Below the pieces are notes generated by a model. It worked only from the letters and a program-made list of their open reading frames with translations, made no database searches and was not told the DNA's origin. This document shows, one piece after another, positions 1-9,111 of a stretch of 64,000 bases of DNA. Source of the stretch: Agrobacterium sp. AGB01 (lineage in GTDB: Bacteria; Pseudomonadota; Alphaproteobacteria; Rhizobiales; Rhizobiaceae); the NCBI RefSeq assembly GCF_014851585.1, contig NZ_JACVAB010000002.1, positions 248,001-312,000 on the forward strand. The letters run 5' to 3'. A program made the position numbers and the translations under genes. Positions within the stretch are counted from its first letter, which is position 1. Every line of letters starts with the position of its first letter.

Positions 1-838
1 CCAGCATCTGTGTTGCCACAACAACCGGCTTGCCGGCGCGGCGACATGCGCGAATGAGCTGCTTTTGCAGGCCAGGCACAGTTTCTAGTGGCATTTCAAC
101 GCCAAGGTCACCACGGGCAACCATCAGAGCGTCAGACAGCTCGATGATTTCTTCGATTCGCTCAATAGCCTGCGGCTTTTCGATCTTCGACATCAGGCCA
201 ACGCGACCACGGGCAATCTTGCGAACTTCTGCAAGGTCTTCCGGGCGCTGCACGAAGGACAGGGCAACCCAGTCAATTTCATTGGTCGCCAGAACCGCAT
301 CAAGGTCCACACGGTCCTTGTCGGTCAACACGCCAACGCCGAGCAGTGTGTCGGGAAGGCTGATGCCCTTGCGGTCAGAAATCTTGGTGCCAGCGACAAC
401 CGTGGCAACGATGCTCTTGCCATCGCACTTTTCAGCGCGCAGGTGCAGCTTGCCGTCATCGATCAGCAGGCGGTCGCCTGGCTTCACGGCTTCGAGGATT
501 TCAGGATGCGGCAGGAACACTCGGTTCTTGTCGCCTGGCTCCTCGTTGCTATCCAGTGTGAAGGTCTGTCCCGGTACGAGATCAACCTTGGTATCGGCAA
601 ATTTGCCAACGCGCAGTTTTGGTCCCTGCAAATCGGCGAGAATGCCAATCGGGCGGCCATTACGGCTTTCGACCGAGCGAATGCGCGCCACGAGCGTACG
701 CATGAGTTCATGGCTTGCATGGCTCATGTTAATGCGGAAGAGGTCTGCGCCAGCAAGGTGCAGCTTTTCGATCATGGCTTCTTCGCCGGAAGCCGGACCA
801 AGTGTTGCAAGAATTTTGACTTTGCGGTTACGCCTCAT
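1..838 (-). CDS. pyk: Pyruvate kinase, N-terminal part (cut by window edge)
   Basis: Pyruvate kinase converts phosphoenolpyruvate and ADP to pyruvate and ATP in the cytosol, the last step of glycolysis and of the Entner-Doudoroff pathway. Translating the minus strand gives a protein starting [17 protein letters not shown], the classic N-terminus of the family, followed by the FRINMSHAS segment, the B domain, an MSKIEKP segment and the VARGDLGVE motif. About 279 of the usual ~480 residues are visible; the C-terminal part lies left of position 1. The start codon overlaps the stop of the upstream DUF1036 gene by one base (TGATG), so the two are probably co-translated. Confidence 0.95.
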   Translation of the reverse strand, partial: MRRNRKVKILATLGPASGEEAMIEKLHLAGADLFRINMSHASHELMRTLVARIRSVESRNGRPIGILADLQGPKLRVGKFADTKVDLVPGQTFTLDSNEEPGDKNRVFLPHPEILEAVKPGDRLLIDDGKLHLRAEKCDGKSIVATVVAGTKISDRKGISLPDTLLGVGVLTDKDRVDLDAVLATNEIDWVALSFVQRPEDLAEVRKIARGRVGLMSKIEKPQAIERIEEIIELSDALMVARGDLGVEMPLETVPGLQKQLIRACRRAGKPVVVATQML

Positions 839-1314
839 CAGTGCTGACTTTCCTGTGTGCCGGGCGTATCCGAAAGCTGGACCATCCAGCTTCCTTGGCG
901 CCCCGTATCATATTCCTTGAAACCCATGCGCTGGAAACTGCGAGCGTAGCAATCGTCGATGCCTGCAATCTTGAACTCGTTTTCAGCCACGCACATGTTG
1001 ACATCGCCAGTCCAGCGACCACCGCGTGCAGCATCTTCCGCATAAAGATAATAATATCGTGATTGCAACTCGCCCTCGATCAACGTGGCGCATGTAGAGG
1101 CCGGAACCTGCCACCATCCTTCACTGACCCAACCCGCTTCGGCGCGATATCCGATAGCCACGCCAACGAGGTTCTGTGTGCTGTTGCAAACACGGAAATC
1201 TGCTTTTGCAGGCGCTGCGAACAGGAACGGAGCGACCAGAAGGGCGCCAATGGCAGGTGTTGCGGCGCTGAGCCGGGCAGGTACTCGAAGGAGAGAGGAG
1301 ATGGTTTTGCGCAT
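838..1314 (-). CDS. DUF1036 family secreted protein
   Basis: This is an alphaproteobacterial DUF1036 protein of unknown function. The N-terminus has positive residues followed by a hydrophobic stretch ending APAKA, a Sec signal peptide, so the mature protein is probably periplasmic. The mature part is small (about 120 residues) with conserved cysteines and the FRVCNSTQ opening typical of the family. An ATG 30 bases upstream (1344) is also in frame, but GGAGG lies a few bases before the ATG at 1314, which I prefer. The gene ends inside the pyk start codon, placing this secreted protein in an operon with a glycolytic enzyme. Confidence 0.88.
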   Translation of the reverse strand: MRKTISSLLRVPARLSAATPAIGALLVAPFLFAAPAKADFRVCNSTQNLVGVAIGYRAEAGWVSEGWWQVPASTCATLIEGELQSRYYYLYAEDAARGGRWTGDVNMCVAENEFKIAGIDDCYARSFQRMGFKEYDTGRQGSWMVQLSDTPGTQESQH

Positions 1315-1518
1315 GGCTTCCCTCCGGTTTCCATAGTTATTCATGATACACTTTCTTGGCGCGACGGGCGGCGAATGTCAACGCAAGTCTAATCGATTAT
1401 ATTCGGTGTGTGTCTGCATTCTGATGGCAGTTGAGAGCTGGCACTCCCGTTTGGCTTGCGCTGTTGGGCCAGCCATGTCATCAAACGCGCTCCCACGAAT
1501 GCTTTCAAGAAATTGACG

Positions 1519-2310
1519 ATGCAAGACTTCCCCGCATTTGAAATCCTAGATGGTGATTATGACAAAGGCATGGTTCTAATAGCGGACCATGCCATGAACA
1601 CTGTTCCTCTACAGTATAATCAGCTTGGCTTACCAGAGAGTGCATTTTCACGACATATTGCTTTTGACATTGGTATTGAGGGCTTGACCCGGTCCCTGTC
1701 AAAGAAGCTAGGCGTGCCTGCGGTCATGAGCCGCTTTTCCCGACTGCTGATTGATCCCAATCGTGGTGAGGACGATCCGACGCTGATCATGAAAATTTCC
1801 GATGGCGCCATCATTCCCGGTAACCATCCGATTTCGGATGAAGAGTGGAACCGGCGTATCGAGACCTACCACCGTCCGTACCATAACGCTGTCGACAGGG
1901 TTCTCAGTCAGGCAAAACTGGCGACTGGCAAGGCGCCGCTGGTGTTTTCGCTGCATTCCTACACGCCGTTCTGGAAACAGACGCCACGCCCATGGCATGC
2001 TGCGGTGTTGTGGGACACAGATTATCGCGCGGTTCACCCGCTTCTGGACGCGCTGCGTTTGCCCGGCGATATTCTGGTTGGCGACAACGAACCCTATGAT
2101 GGTGCGCTTAAAGGTGACTGCATGTATCAGCACTGCATGAGCAAGGGTCTTGCGCATGCGCTGTTGGAGGTGCGCCAGGATCTGATCGCGGATGAGGCGG
2201 GAATTACCTCATGGTCTGACAGGCTTGCTCCTATTTTTGCCGCAATGAACAGCGATCCGGCGTTGCACGAATACCAGCTATTCCAATCCCGGACCGGACC
2301 TTATGCCTGA
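1519..2310 (+). CDS. N-formylglutamate amidohydrolase family protein
   Basis: Members of this family hydrolyse N-formyl-L-glutamate to formate and glutamate in histidine breakdown; rhizobial paralogues outside hut operons are of uncertain substrate. The 263-residue protein has the family motifs LIADHAMN near the start, SRFSRLLIDPNRGEDDPT, a VFSLHSYTP segment and GDNEPYDG, which carry the likely metal and substrate contacts. A TTG 63 bases upstream extends the frame, but ATG at 1519 gives the N-terminus MQDFPAFEILDG expected for the family. No hut genes are nearby. DUF1244 follows 17 bases downstream, suggesting one transcript. Confidence 0.87.
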   Translation: MQDFPAFEILDGDYDKGMVLIADHAMNTVPLQYNQLGLPESAFSRHIAFDIGIEGLTRSLSKKLGVPAVMSRFSRLLIDPNRGEDDPTLIMKISDGAIIPGNHPISDEEWNRRIETYHRPYHNAVDRVLSQAKLATGKAPLVFSLHSYTPFWKQTPRPWHAAVLWDTDYRAVHPLLDALRLPGDILVGDNEPYDGALKGDCMYQHCMSKGLAHALLEVRQDLIADEAGITSWSDRLAPIFAAMNSDPALHEYQLFQSRTGPYA

Positions 2311-2327
2311 AAAGGGGGAGTGACGTT

Positions 2328-2633
2328 TTGACCACACCGGACGACAGACAGCAGATTGAATTTGAAGCGGCCGCTTTCCGCAGGCTCGTTCAACATTTGC
2401 GTGAAAGAACCGATGTGCAAAACATCGATATGATGAACCTGGCCGGGTTCTGCCGTAACTGCCTTTCAAACTGGTACCGCGATGCCGCAACAGATGCCGG
2501 CGTCGAGATCAGCAAGGACGAAGCCAGGGAAATCGTCTACGGCATGCCTTACGAGGACTGGAAAAACCAGCACCAGCATGAGGCGTCAGATGCGCAAAAA
2601 TCAGCATTTGAAATAAATAAGCCAAAGGAATGA
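2328..2633 (+). CDS. DUF1244 family protein
   Basis: This 101-residue protein belongs to DUF1244, a small helical family of unknown function common in proteobacteria. The core runs FEAAAFRRLVQHLRERTDVQNIDMMNLAGFCRNCL..WY and ends with YGMPYEDWK, both family hallmarks (the first in pieces across residues 12-49). It starts with TTG, preceded at a proper distance by GGGGGAG. It lies just downstream of the amidohydrolase gene and is probably co-transcribed with it. The two cysteines in FCRNCL are conserved in the family and could bind metal, but that is inference. Confidence 0.88.
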   Translation: MTTPDDRQQIEFEAAAFRRLVQHLRERTDVQNIDMMNLAGFCRNCLSNWYRDAATDAGVEISKDEAREIVYGMPYEDWKNQHQHEASDAQKSAFEINKPKE

Positions 2634-2791
2634 AGGTTCGCGCTGTCGAACAGGCTTGACGCGGGCGTTTCCAGTCGGCAGTTCACAGCGGGAAAAAATT
2701 GGTGCCATGTTCTGGACGTCGTTCCATTGACATGTGCCGGATGAAACATGCCCGATCGGGCTCAATAACAGACAAGATGAAGGAATTCACG

Positions 2792-3046
2792 ATGGATGAG
2801 ACCAGCACAACAGAAACCGTAGCCGCTGCCGAGCTGCGCCAGTTCATCGAGCGGATCGAGCGCCTTGAAGAAGAAAAAGCGGCTATCCAGGGCGACATCA
2901 AGGACGTGATGGGCGAAGCCAAGGGCCGCGGTTACGACACCAAGGCCATCCGCACCATTATCCGCCTTCGCAAGAAGGACGCCAATGAGCGTCTGGAAGA
3001 AGAATCCATTCTGCAGACCTACATGGCTGCCCTTGGCATGGAATAA
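2792..3046 (+). CDS. gapR: GapR-like DNA-binding protein (DUF2312)
   Basis: This 84-residue protein is a DUF2312 (UPF0335) member, the family of Caulobacter GapR, a nucleoid-associated protein that clamps overtwisted DNA ahead of replication forks and RNA polymerase. The sequence shows the family core: a coiled-coil helix with [18 protein letters not shown] near residues 15-32, then a basic second part with GYDTKAIR and IIRLRKKD. Longer in-frame starts exist upstream (2699, 2777), but AAGGA sits seven bases before ATG 2792 and the family is about 85 residues long. A strong terminator follows the stop. The gapR symbol rests on family membership only. Confidence 0.87.
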   Translation: MDETSTTETVAAAELRQFIERIERLEEEKAAIQGDIKDVMGEAKGRGYDTKAIRTIIRLRKKDANERLEEESILQTYMAALGME

Positions 3047-3065
3047 GTGTCCTTCAACGGGCAAT

Positions 3066-3105
3066 AAAAAACTGGCCGTCTCCTGCGAGACGGCCAGTTC
3101 TTTTT
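3066..3105 (+). terminator. Rho-independent terminator of the gapR-like gene
   Basis: Twelve perfectly paired bases (3071-3082 with 3087-3098) around a CTGC loop are followed by TCTTTTT. It ends the plus-strand transcript carrying the DUF2312 gene. Confidence 0.9.
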
Positions 3106-3150
3106 ACACTTCAGCTTCCTGTCGCTCATTGGCGCCGCGGAAGCATATTT

Positions 3151-3327
3151 TTAATGACGTGTATCTTTTTTGAGTTTTTGCAATTCATCCTTCAGGCGAA
3201 GTTTGCGTCGCTTTAGTTCCGAAATCTCATGGTCATTCGATGACGGGGAAGCAAGAATACTTTCGAGCTCGTCCTCAAGAGCTCCGTGTTTCTTTTCGAG
3301 CGATGCGATATGAGCCTGTATGGTCAT
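3151..3327 (-). CDS. Small DUF465 (YdcH-type) protein
   Basis: This 58-residue reading frame encodes a small charged helical protein of the YdcH/DUF465 type. It opens MTIQAHIASLEKKHGALEDE and continues with an SELKRRKLRLKDELQKLK coiled-coil segment, the hallmark of the family. AAGGAAGGA lies upstream of the ATG. The function of DUF465 proteins is unknown. A second family member is encoded divergently 235 bases away (3562-3765), so this is a pair of paralogues facing away from a shared intergenic region. Confidence 0.85.
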   Translation of the reverse strand: MTIQAHIASLEKKHGALEDELESILASPSSNDHEISELKRRKLRLKDELQKLKKDTRH

Positions 3328-3561
3328 GCTGCACGTCCTTCCTTCTTTTGTGACCTACTTCCAGCACTCCACTGCTGGAGTTTCAGGTTTACGAAACTAA
3401 TGTGACACGGATTGTTAGGATTGTCGAAGGCGAAATCAGGGCAACATCTGGGCAATTTGGTCGCAATGGATAACTTCCCGTTACCGGCATTTGGTGGTAG
3501 AGGCAGGTCAGCGAATGTCAGAACACCGGCAAAGCCGGGATCATAGAGTGGGGATGCAGAA

Positions 3562-3765
3562 ATGCCCGATCAGTCACAGGCAGATATCAGATTGGCATTG
3601 GCGCGATTGCGGCAGGAACATGAAGATTACGACGTCGCCATCAATGCGATGATCCAGACCAATTGCGATGCCTTGCGTGTTCAGCGGATGAAGAAGAAAA
3701 AACTGGTGGTTAAGGATCAGATGAGTCAGATCGAAGACCAGATCATTCCCGACATTATTGCCTGA
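3562..3765 (+). CDS. Small DUF465 (YdcH-type) protein, second copy
   Basis: This 67-residue protein has the DUF465 layout: an N-terminal helix with [20 protein letters not shown] and a C-terminal basic helix with [21 protein letters not shown]. It ends 16 bases before purE and may share its transcript. Function is unknown. Its divergent paralogue is at 3151-3327; identity between the two is low, so they are not a recent duplication. Confidence 0.82.
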   Translation: MPDQSQADIRLALARLRQEHEDYDVAINAMIQTNCDALRVQRMKKKKLVVKDQMSQIEDQIIPDIIA

Positions 3766-3781
3766 CAGGGAGCCGGTAAGC

Positions 3782-4282
3782 ATGACGACAGAAACGCCAC
3801 CAGTCGCAATCATCATGGGCAGCCAGTCGGATTGGGAGACCATGAAGAACGCTGCCGACACACTGGATGCCCTGGATATTGAATATGAGGCGCGAATTAT
3901 CTCTGCGCATCGCACGCCTGAACGGTTGTTCAGTTTTGCAACAGGCGCACGTGATGAAGGCTTCAAGATAATTATTGCAGGTGCCGGTGGTGCTGCACAT
4001 TTGCCGGGCATGGCCGCTGCAATGACCTCTTTGCCGGTTTTTGGCGTTCCGGTGCAGTCCAAAACCATGTCCGGACAGGACAGTCTTTATTCGATCGTTC
4101 AGATGCCCGCCGGCATTCCTGTCGGCACACTGGCCATTGGCAAGGCCGGCGCAGTGAACGCTGCGCTGCTGGCAGCTGCGGTTCTGGCGCTGTCTGACGA
4201 AGATCTTGCAGACCGGCTGGATGCATGGCGTGCCCGCCAGACGGCTTCGGTTGCTGAGTACCCGATGGACAATCCTCAATGA
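3782..4282 (+). CDS. purE: N5-carboxyaminoimidazole ribonucleotide mutase
   Basis: PurE (class I) rearranges N5-CAIR to CAIR in de novo purine synthesis, acting after PurK. The 166-residue protein shows the family motifs GSQSDWETM (residues 13-21), SAHRTPERL (41-49) and [11 protein letters not shown] (67-77), which form the active site. An upstream in-frame ATG at 3758 overlaps the DUF465 gene, while ATG 3782 follows an AGGGAG ribosome-binding site. The stop codon overlaps the purK start (ATGA), so purE and purK are translationally coupled. Confidence 0.97.
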   Translation: MTTETPPVAIIMGSQSDWETMKNAADTLDALDIEYEARIISAHRTPERLFSFATGARDEGFKIIIAGAGGAAHLPGMAAAMTSLPVFGVPVQSKTMSGQDSLYSIVQMPAGIPVGTLAIGKAGAVNAALLAAAVLALSDEDLADRLDAWRARQTASVAEYPMDNPQ

Positions 4283-5349
4283 ATATTTTGACCATCGGCA
4301 TTATTGGCGGTGGCCAGCTTGGCCGTATGCTGGCCATGGCTGCTGCCCGTTTGAACTTCAAAACCATTGTTCTTGAACCACAGGCCGATTGTCCGGCGGC
4401 GCAGGTTTGCAACCGCCAGATCGTGGCGGCGTATGATAACGCCGCAGCGCTGGCGGAACTTGCTTCGCTTTGCGATATCGTCACCTACGAATTCGAAAAC
4501 GTGCCGGTCGGTGCCGCTGAAGAACTGGCACGGACAGTTGCAGTTTACCCGCCGCCGAAGGCGCTCAGCGTTTCGCAGGATCGTCTGGTCGAAAAAACAT
4601 TCATCAATGGCTGTGGAATCAGAACCGCTGATTTCCGCGCTGTCGATAGCCAGTCTGATCTGGAGAAGGCGCTTTCCGAATTTTCCGGCAAGGGCGTGTT
4701 GAAGACCCGCCGGTTTGGTTACGACGGCAAGGGACAGAAGCTGTTCCGTGGCGAAAGTGCTGACGGCGCGTTTGATGCGTTGGGTGGGGGTGCACTGATT
4801 CTCGAAAGCCTTGTGAATTTCGAGCGTGAGATTTCCGTCATTGCGGCCCGTTTCCAGGATGGTTCGGTGGTTTGTTACGACCCTGCCGAAAATGTTCATC
4901 TGAACGGCATCTTGCACACCTCGACCGTTCCGGCCTCCATTTCCGAATCGACTGCCAGTCAAGCGGTTGATGCTGCAGGCAAAATTCTTGGCGCTCTGGA
5001 CTATATCGGCATTATCGGCATCGAGTTCTTTGTGTTGCCTGACGGCTCTCTCGTAGCCAATGAGATTGCGCCACGTGTCCACAATACCGGCCACTGGACA
5101 GAAGCTGCCTGTGCAGTTTCGCAATTTGAGCAGCATATTCGCGCCATAAGCGCGCTGCCTGCTGCTGATTCCCGACGTCATTCCGACTGCGTTATGACCA
5201 ATCTGATTGGTGATGATGTGGATGCCGTGCCGCAATGGCTCGGCAAAAGTGATTGCGTCTTGCACCTTTATGGTAAGTCGGAAGCCCGTGCAGGCCGCAA
5301 GATGGGGCATGTTACGGAACTGAAAGGTGCTGTAAAACAACGCTCCTGA
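4279..5349 (+). CDS. purK: 5-(carboxyamino)imidazole ribonucleotide synthase
   Basis: PurK uses ATP and bicarbonate to carboxylate AIR to N5-CAIR, which PurE then converts. The 356-residue protein has an N-terminal GGGQLGRM nucleotide-fold motif (residues 10-17), a central ATP-grasp domain with [12 protein letters not shown] and the [10 protein letters not shown] and [14 protein letters not shown] motifs. The length is normal for the family. The gene starts inside the purE stop codon. A short GC hairpin followed by TTTTT at 5419-5439 probably ends the transcript. Confidence 0.97.
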   Translation: MNILTIGIIGGGQLGRMLAMAAARLNFKTIVLEPQADCPAAQVCNRQIVAAYDNAAALAELASLCDIVTYEFENVPVGAAEELARTVAVYPPPKALSVSQDRLVEKTFINGCGIRTADFRAVDSQSDLEKALSEFSGKGVLKTRRFGYDGKGQKLFRGESADGAFDALGGGALILESLVNFEREISVIAARFQDGSVVCYDPAENVHLNGILHTSTVPASISESTASQAVDAAGKILGALDYIGIIGIEFFVLPDGSLVANEIAPRVHNTGHWTEAACAVSQFEQHIRAISALPAADSRRHSDCVMTNLIGDDVDAVPQWLGKSDCVLHLYGKSEARAGRKMGHVTELKGAVKQRS

Positions 5350-5418
5350 ACTGGAAACACGGCTTTGCGTGTTGACAGGGCGGGGGCGACAGGGTATTTG
5401 CCTGCCAACCGAAAAGAG

Positions 5419-5439
5419 CGCGCCTCGTTGCGCGTTTTT
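5419..5439 (+). terminator. Probable terminator after purEK
   Basis: A five-base-pair CGCGC/GCGCG stem with a six-base loop is followed by five T residues. The stem is short, so strength is uncertain. Confidence 0.5.
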
Positions 5440-5493
5440 GATTGTTAGATACCACGCGAGACAGAATGTCTCGCAGAACTGCGGACCAGTAAA

Positions 5494-5619
5494 ATGAAGA
5501 TCAAGAATTCGCTTAAAGCGCTTAAGGCCCGTCACCGCGATAACCGCCTGGTTCGCCGCAAGGGCCGCGTATACATCATCAACAAGCAGAACCCACGCTT
5601 CAAGGCTCGTCAGGGCTGA
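5494..5619 (+). CDS. rpmJ: 50S ribosomal protein L36, cysteine-free form
   Basis: This 41-codon frame encodes L36 of the large ribosomal subunit. The sequence opens [17 protein letters not shown] and ends NPRFKARQG, matching the alphaproteobacterial form. The zinc-binding cysteines and histidine of the classical C+ form are absent, so this is a C- (zinc-independent) L36. It stands alone, well away from ribosomal protein operons, with its own upstream region of about 140 bases. Confidence 0.95.
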   Translation: MKIKNSLKALKARHRDNRLVRRKGRVYIINKQNPRFKARQG

Positions 5620-5722
5620 TTGCTGCGAGGTTGATCCGTCCTTGTCAAACAGGCCGGTTCACATTGTTGATACTGCATAAATTATGATTTGATATTCGGC
5701 GCGACGGGATTACCATATCCCA

Positions 5723-6325
5723 ATGCGCCGATTTCATTTTTACAGCCTATTTGTCCTTCCTGCGGTTTTTGTAACCGCGCTTGGTTCTGTTTCCTTTGCG
5801 CAGGACGTTGCTCCCGCAACTGTCGCGCCACAGCAGGACAGTGTTTCCCAGACAGTCGATTCGCTTTTTGATGGTTTGAAAAAAGAGCGTAATGCCGACA
5901 AAGGCAAAAGCATCGCTATGCAGATCGTGGGGGAATGGGCTGATTCTGAAAGCCCAACAGTCAATCTTCTCACGCAGTGGGCCGCTGAAGCGGTCGAAGA
6001 CAAGCGCAAATCTGCCGCCTATGATTTTCTCGATCAGGCCATTCTACTTGAGCCTGAATATTTTGAGGCGATTTTTGCACGCGCCCAGCTGCATCTCGCC
6101 GATGGTGATACCAAAAAGGCGATGGCGGATATCAACAGGGTTCTGAGTGATGAGCCACGGCATTTTCTGGCTCTGGCCAGCATGGCAGAGATTCTCGAGG
6201 CATCAGGCCGTGATGAGTTGGCGATAAAGGCGTGGGAACGATATCTGGATATCTATCCGTCCAATCGCGAAGCGCAAAAAGAACTTCAGGACCTCTCGGA
6301 AAAGTTGGCTGGCCAGCGCAGCTGA
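5723..6325 (+). CDS. Secreted tetratricopeptide-repeat protein
   Basis: This 200-residue protein starts with a Sec signal peptide (hydrophobic core FYSLFVLPAVFVTALGSVSF, cleavage after SFA) and is therefore probably periplasmic. The second half holds TPR repeats, visible as YFEAIFARAQLHLADGDTKK and FLALASMAEILEASGRDELA with the usual 34-residue spacing and the small/aromatic pattern. The partner is unknown. It runs toward the convergent TauE/SafE gene, with a hairpin in between. Confidence 0.8.
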   Translation: MRRFHFYSLFVLPAVFVTALGSVSFAQDVAPATVAPQQDSVSQTVDSLFDGLKKERNADKGKSIAMQIVGEWADSESPTVNLLTQWAAEAVEDKRKSAAYDFLDQAILLEPEYFEAIFARAQLHLADGDTKKAMADINRVLSDEPRHFLALASMAEILEASGRDELAIKAWERYLDIYPSNREAQKELQDLSEKLAGQRS

Positions 6326-6330
6326 GGGCG

Positions 6331-6350
6331 CAGCCTCCTGCAGGCTGTTG
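6331..6350. terminator. Hairpin between convergent genes
   Basis: CAGCCT pairs with AGGCTG around a five-base loop, followed by TTGTT, between the stops of the TPR and TauE/SafE genes. The T-run is poor, so termination is only plausible. Confidence 0.4.
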
Positions 6351-7112
6351 TTAAACCGGCAGGCTATCCCATAGAAGCTTTAAGGCGGCGCAGAGCGCCA
6401 TGCCATACATCAGCGGATAAAATATCTGTGGTTTGAGGTATTTGACGACCCTTGCGCCAGCAAGTGTTGCAATAAGTGCAACAGGTAGAAGGCTGGCTGA
6501 GGCGGTGAGATTGGTGCTGTCCAGTCCGCCAAGTGCAAAATACGGGATCAGTTTGACAGCATTCATGATCGCGAAGAACCGCACACTCATGCCAGTATAG
6601 ATCTTGGGGTCGAGTTTCAGGGGCAGCACATAGATCTGGAATGGCGGGCCGCCAGCATGGGCCACAAAGCTGGCATATCCCGACAGGGTTGAGAAGATGG
6701 AAGCCAGAATGCGGTTTTGCGGTTTGGGTGGTGTAGTTTGTCCCGGCTTTGATTTCCAGCTGTCATAGAAATACCGCAGCACAAACAGAATGGTTATGAT
6801 GGCAATCAGCAGGCGCAAGGCATCCGGCGGAATGATGGCGGCGGTTGCCCAACCAATTGCGATGCCAACCATGGCACCGGGGAGCAGAAGAAGAAGTGTC
6901 TGGCGATGGTTGAAGTGCCGCCACGACCATAGCGCCACCATATCCATGACGATCAAAATAGGGAGAAAGACCGCCGCGGCCTGTACCGGTGGCATGACAA
7001 GTGCCATAAGCGGCACGCCCATCAAGGCCAAGGCGCCACCCAATCCACCCTTCGATAATCCAACCAAAGCGACGGCTGGAATCGCTGCGGCGAAGAAATA
7101 CATATCAAGCAT
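6351..7112 (-). CDS. TauE/SafE family membrane permease
   Basis: This 253-residue protein is a TauE/SafE-type integral membrane protein, a family that exports sulfite, sulfoacetate or related organic anions or imports them. It shows about eight hydrophobic segments and the N-terminal motif VGLSKGGLGGALALMGVPL, with the half-repeat signature GYASFVAHAGGPPFQIYVLP in the middle. The substrate cannot be told from the sequence, and no sulfur genes adjoin it. No clear ribosome-binding site was found; a second ATG lies three codons in. The next gene, thiE, is divergent. Confidence 0.87.
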   Translation of the reverse strand: MLDMYFFAAAIPAVALVGLSKGGLGGALALMGVPLMALVMPPVQAAAVFLPILIVMDMVALWSWRHFNHRQTLLLLLPGAMVGIAIGWATAAIIPPDALRLLIAIITILFVLRYFYDSWKSKPGQTTPPKPQNRILASIFSTLSGYASFVAHAGGPPFQIYVLPLKLDPKIYTGMSVRFFAIMNAVKLIPYFALGGLDSTNLTASASLLPVALIATLAGARVVKYLKPQIFYPLMYGMALCAALKLLWDSLPV

Positions 7113-7219
7113 GATGAAAAGGGTGGGTTGATCCTGATTTCTGTCCGGTTTATCGGATTTAGGAAATAAAAACGAGTGCGGATTTTAAACGGCTGCACGT
7201 TTCCGGAATGGATGACCTT

Positions 7220-7873
7220 ATGAGTGTACATGACGACCGCTGCCGCCTCGTTCTGATCCTGAACGACAATACTGATGCCGAAGCGCAAAAAACCGCGCTG
7301 ACAGAGGCCCTGCGCGGTGGTGACGTGGCCTCGGTCATCGTGCCGCAATATGCGCAGCCTGAGGGCGCGTTTCAGAAATTTGCCGAAATATTGGTGCCGG
7401 TCATTCAGGGCGCAGGTGCTGCGGCGCTGATCGCCGGTGACACCCGTATTGCTGGCCGTGCCAAGGCGGATGGTTTGCATATCAATGGGCCGGTGGCCGA
7501 TGTCGCTGAAGCTGTGGAAAAATTCACGCCGAAGATGATTGTCGGCGGTGGCAACGCGGACGACCGCCACAAGGCGCTGGAAATTGGTGAGCCGGGCCCA
7601 GACTATATTTTCTTTGGCAAATTTGACGGCGATATCAAGCCGGAAGCCCATCCGAAAAATCTGGCGCTTGCAGAATGGTGGGCATCCATGATTGAAATTC
7701 CATGCATGGTCATGGGTGGCACTGATACGGCGTCTGCGGCTGCTGTCGCAGAAACTGGCGCAGAGTTTGTGGCAATGGGCCGGGCGGTTTTTGAGCACGC
7801 CGCAGGACCTGCTCAGGCGGTTGCTGAAATCAATGCCTTGCTTGACGAAAAAGCGCCACGGTTTGAAGATTGA
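7220..7873 (+). CDS. thiE: Thiamine phosphate synthase (ThiE-like)
   Basis: ThiE joins HMP-pyrophosphate and HET-phosphate to make thiamine phosphate. This 217-residue protein has the TIM-barrel pattern of the family: RLVLIL at the first strand, AALIAGDTRIAGRAKADGLH with the GDTR loop, the PDYIFFGKF segment and the phosphate-binding end VMGGTDTA. It belongs to the divergent rhizobial ThiE-like branch and lacks some residues of the enterobacterial enzyme, so activity is likely but not certain. ATG 7208 is an alternative start; GGATG spacing favours 7220. The Sel1-repeat gene follows eight bases later. Confidence 0.82.
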   Translation: MSVHDDRCRLVLILNDNTDAEAQKTALTEALRGGDVASVIVPQYAQPEGAFQKFAEILVPVIQGAGAAALIAGDTRIAGRAKADGLHINGPVADVAEAVEKFTPKMIVGGGNADDRHKALEIGEPGPDYIFFGKFDGDIKPEAHPKNLALAEWWASMIEIPCMVMGGTDTASAAAVAETGAEFVAMGRAVFEHAAGPAQAVAEINALLDEKAPRFED

Positions 7874-7880
7874 TAGGGGC

Positions 7881-8969
7881 ATGTATCGAAAGTTTTCATC
7901 TCGGTTTCTGACCGGCATAGTTGCATCGACCCTGCTTATAGCCGGCGGTGGCGAGGCGTTTTCCCAATCCGCGCCGGATGCGGTTTCGCGTCCGCTGGAA
8001 AAGGACGCCGATGTCATCCGCAAGGGCAGGGTGGATGCGCCGGAAGGTGATGGCATCCAGCCGTCGCAGGGCGTAACGCTTTTTGACCGTATGGGGGCTG
8101 ATCTGCCGCCACTGCCGCCCGAGAAAGAATTCAAGGGCAAGATTGACGAAGCTTACGGCGCTTTCCAGCGCGGTGAATATGTAACGGCACTGGACAAGGC
8201 GCTGACCCGCGCACAGGCCGGTGATGCTGCGGCACAAACACTGGTCGCTGAAATGATGTCACGGGGGCTTGGCATTGCCAGTGACCCGAAGACCGCAGCC
8301 TTCTGGTATGGTCAGGCGGCCAATGGTGGCGACCCTGCTGCGATGTTCCAGTATGCGCTGCTGTTGATGCAAGGCAGGAACGTTACCCGTGACAAGGCGA
8401 AAGCCGACGAGTTCATGAGAAAGGCAGCGGATGCTGGCAATGCATCGGCGCAGTTCAATTGGGCGCAGATCCTTGTTTCGGAAAACCCTGGCGCAAAAGG
8501 TCTGTCGGAGGCTTTGCCCTATTATGAAAAATCCGCTGAGCAGGGCGTTGCCGATGCGCAATATGCCGTCGCCCAGATTTACGTCTCGGTTAGCGACATA
8601 GGCCCAGAAAAGAGGGCGCAAGCGCGTGACTGGATGCTGCGTGCCGCAAAGGCCGGCTTTGATACCGCACAACTTGATATGGGTGTGTGGCTGGTAAATG
8701 GCGTTGGTGGTCCGCGTGACTACAATGAGGGTTATAACTGGATGCAGCGTGCCGCCTTGAAAGGCAATGTTGCCGCCCAGAACAAGTTGTCGCACCTTTA
8801 TATTCAGGCACTTGGCACACGGCCGGACCCGGTTGAAGCGGCGAAGTGGTATGTGCTGTCACGGCGTGCCGGAATGAAGGATCTGGCGCTCGAGGACTTT
8901 TATCTTGGCCTCACCGATGAGCAGCAGAAACAGGCAATTGATGCGGCAAACAAGTTCCGGCGCAGCTGA
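7881..8969 (+). CDS. Secreted Sel1-repeat (TPR-like) protein
   Basis: This 362-residue protein has an N-terminal signal peptide (hydrophobic core FLTGIVASTLLIAGGGEAFS) and at least five Sel1-like repeats. Each carries the pattern A..G...A...LG..Y, for example AAFWYGQAANGGDPAAMFQY, ADEFMRKAADAGNASAQFNW and ALPYYEKSAEQGVADAQYAV. Such proteins act as scaffolds in the periplasm, often in exopolysaccharide or stress pathways; the partner here is unknown. The longer open frame upstream (7692) overlaps thiE and is not used, since the signal peptide begins at 7881 after AGGGG. It is probably in an operon with thiE. Confidence 0.85.
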   Translation: MYRKFSSRFLTGIVASTLLIAGGGEAFSQSAPDAVSRPLEKDADVIRKGRVDAPEGDGIQPSQGVTLFDRMGADLPPLPPEKEFKGKIDEAYGAFQRGEYVTALDKALTRAQAGDAAAQTLVAEMMSRGLGIASDPKTAAFWYGQAANGGDPAAMFQYALLLMQGRNVTRDKAKADEFMRKAADAGNASAQFNWAQILVSENPGAKGLSEALPYYEKSAEQGVADAQYAVAQIYVSVSDIGPEKRAQARDWMLRAAKAGFDTAQLDMGVWLVNGVGGPRDYNEGYNWMQRAALKGNVAAQNKLSHLYIQALGTRPDPVEAAKWYVLSRRAGMKDLALEDFYLGLTDEQQKQAIDAANKFRRS

Positions 8970-9111
8970 ACTATTGCCCTTTCTTGCCTTTACCCTTGAA
9001 TTTCCGGTCATTTTGTGGTCTTGAACCCCAAATCTTTCAATCAGCATTCATAACCGTCTGCTCCGGCCCTTGTATGTGGCTAGGTTCGGCTCGGCTTTCA
9101 GGGAAATTGTA

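Noticed and set aside
30-920. Long plus-strand open frame across the pyk and DUF1036 region
   Set aside because: It is the complement of pyruvate kinase, which matches its family along the whole minus strand; the plus frame has no family match that I recognise and no ribosome-binding site.
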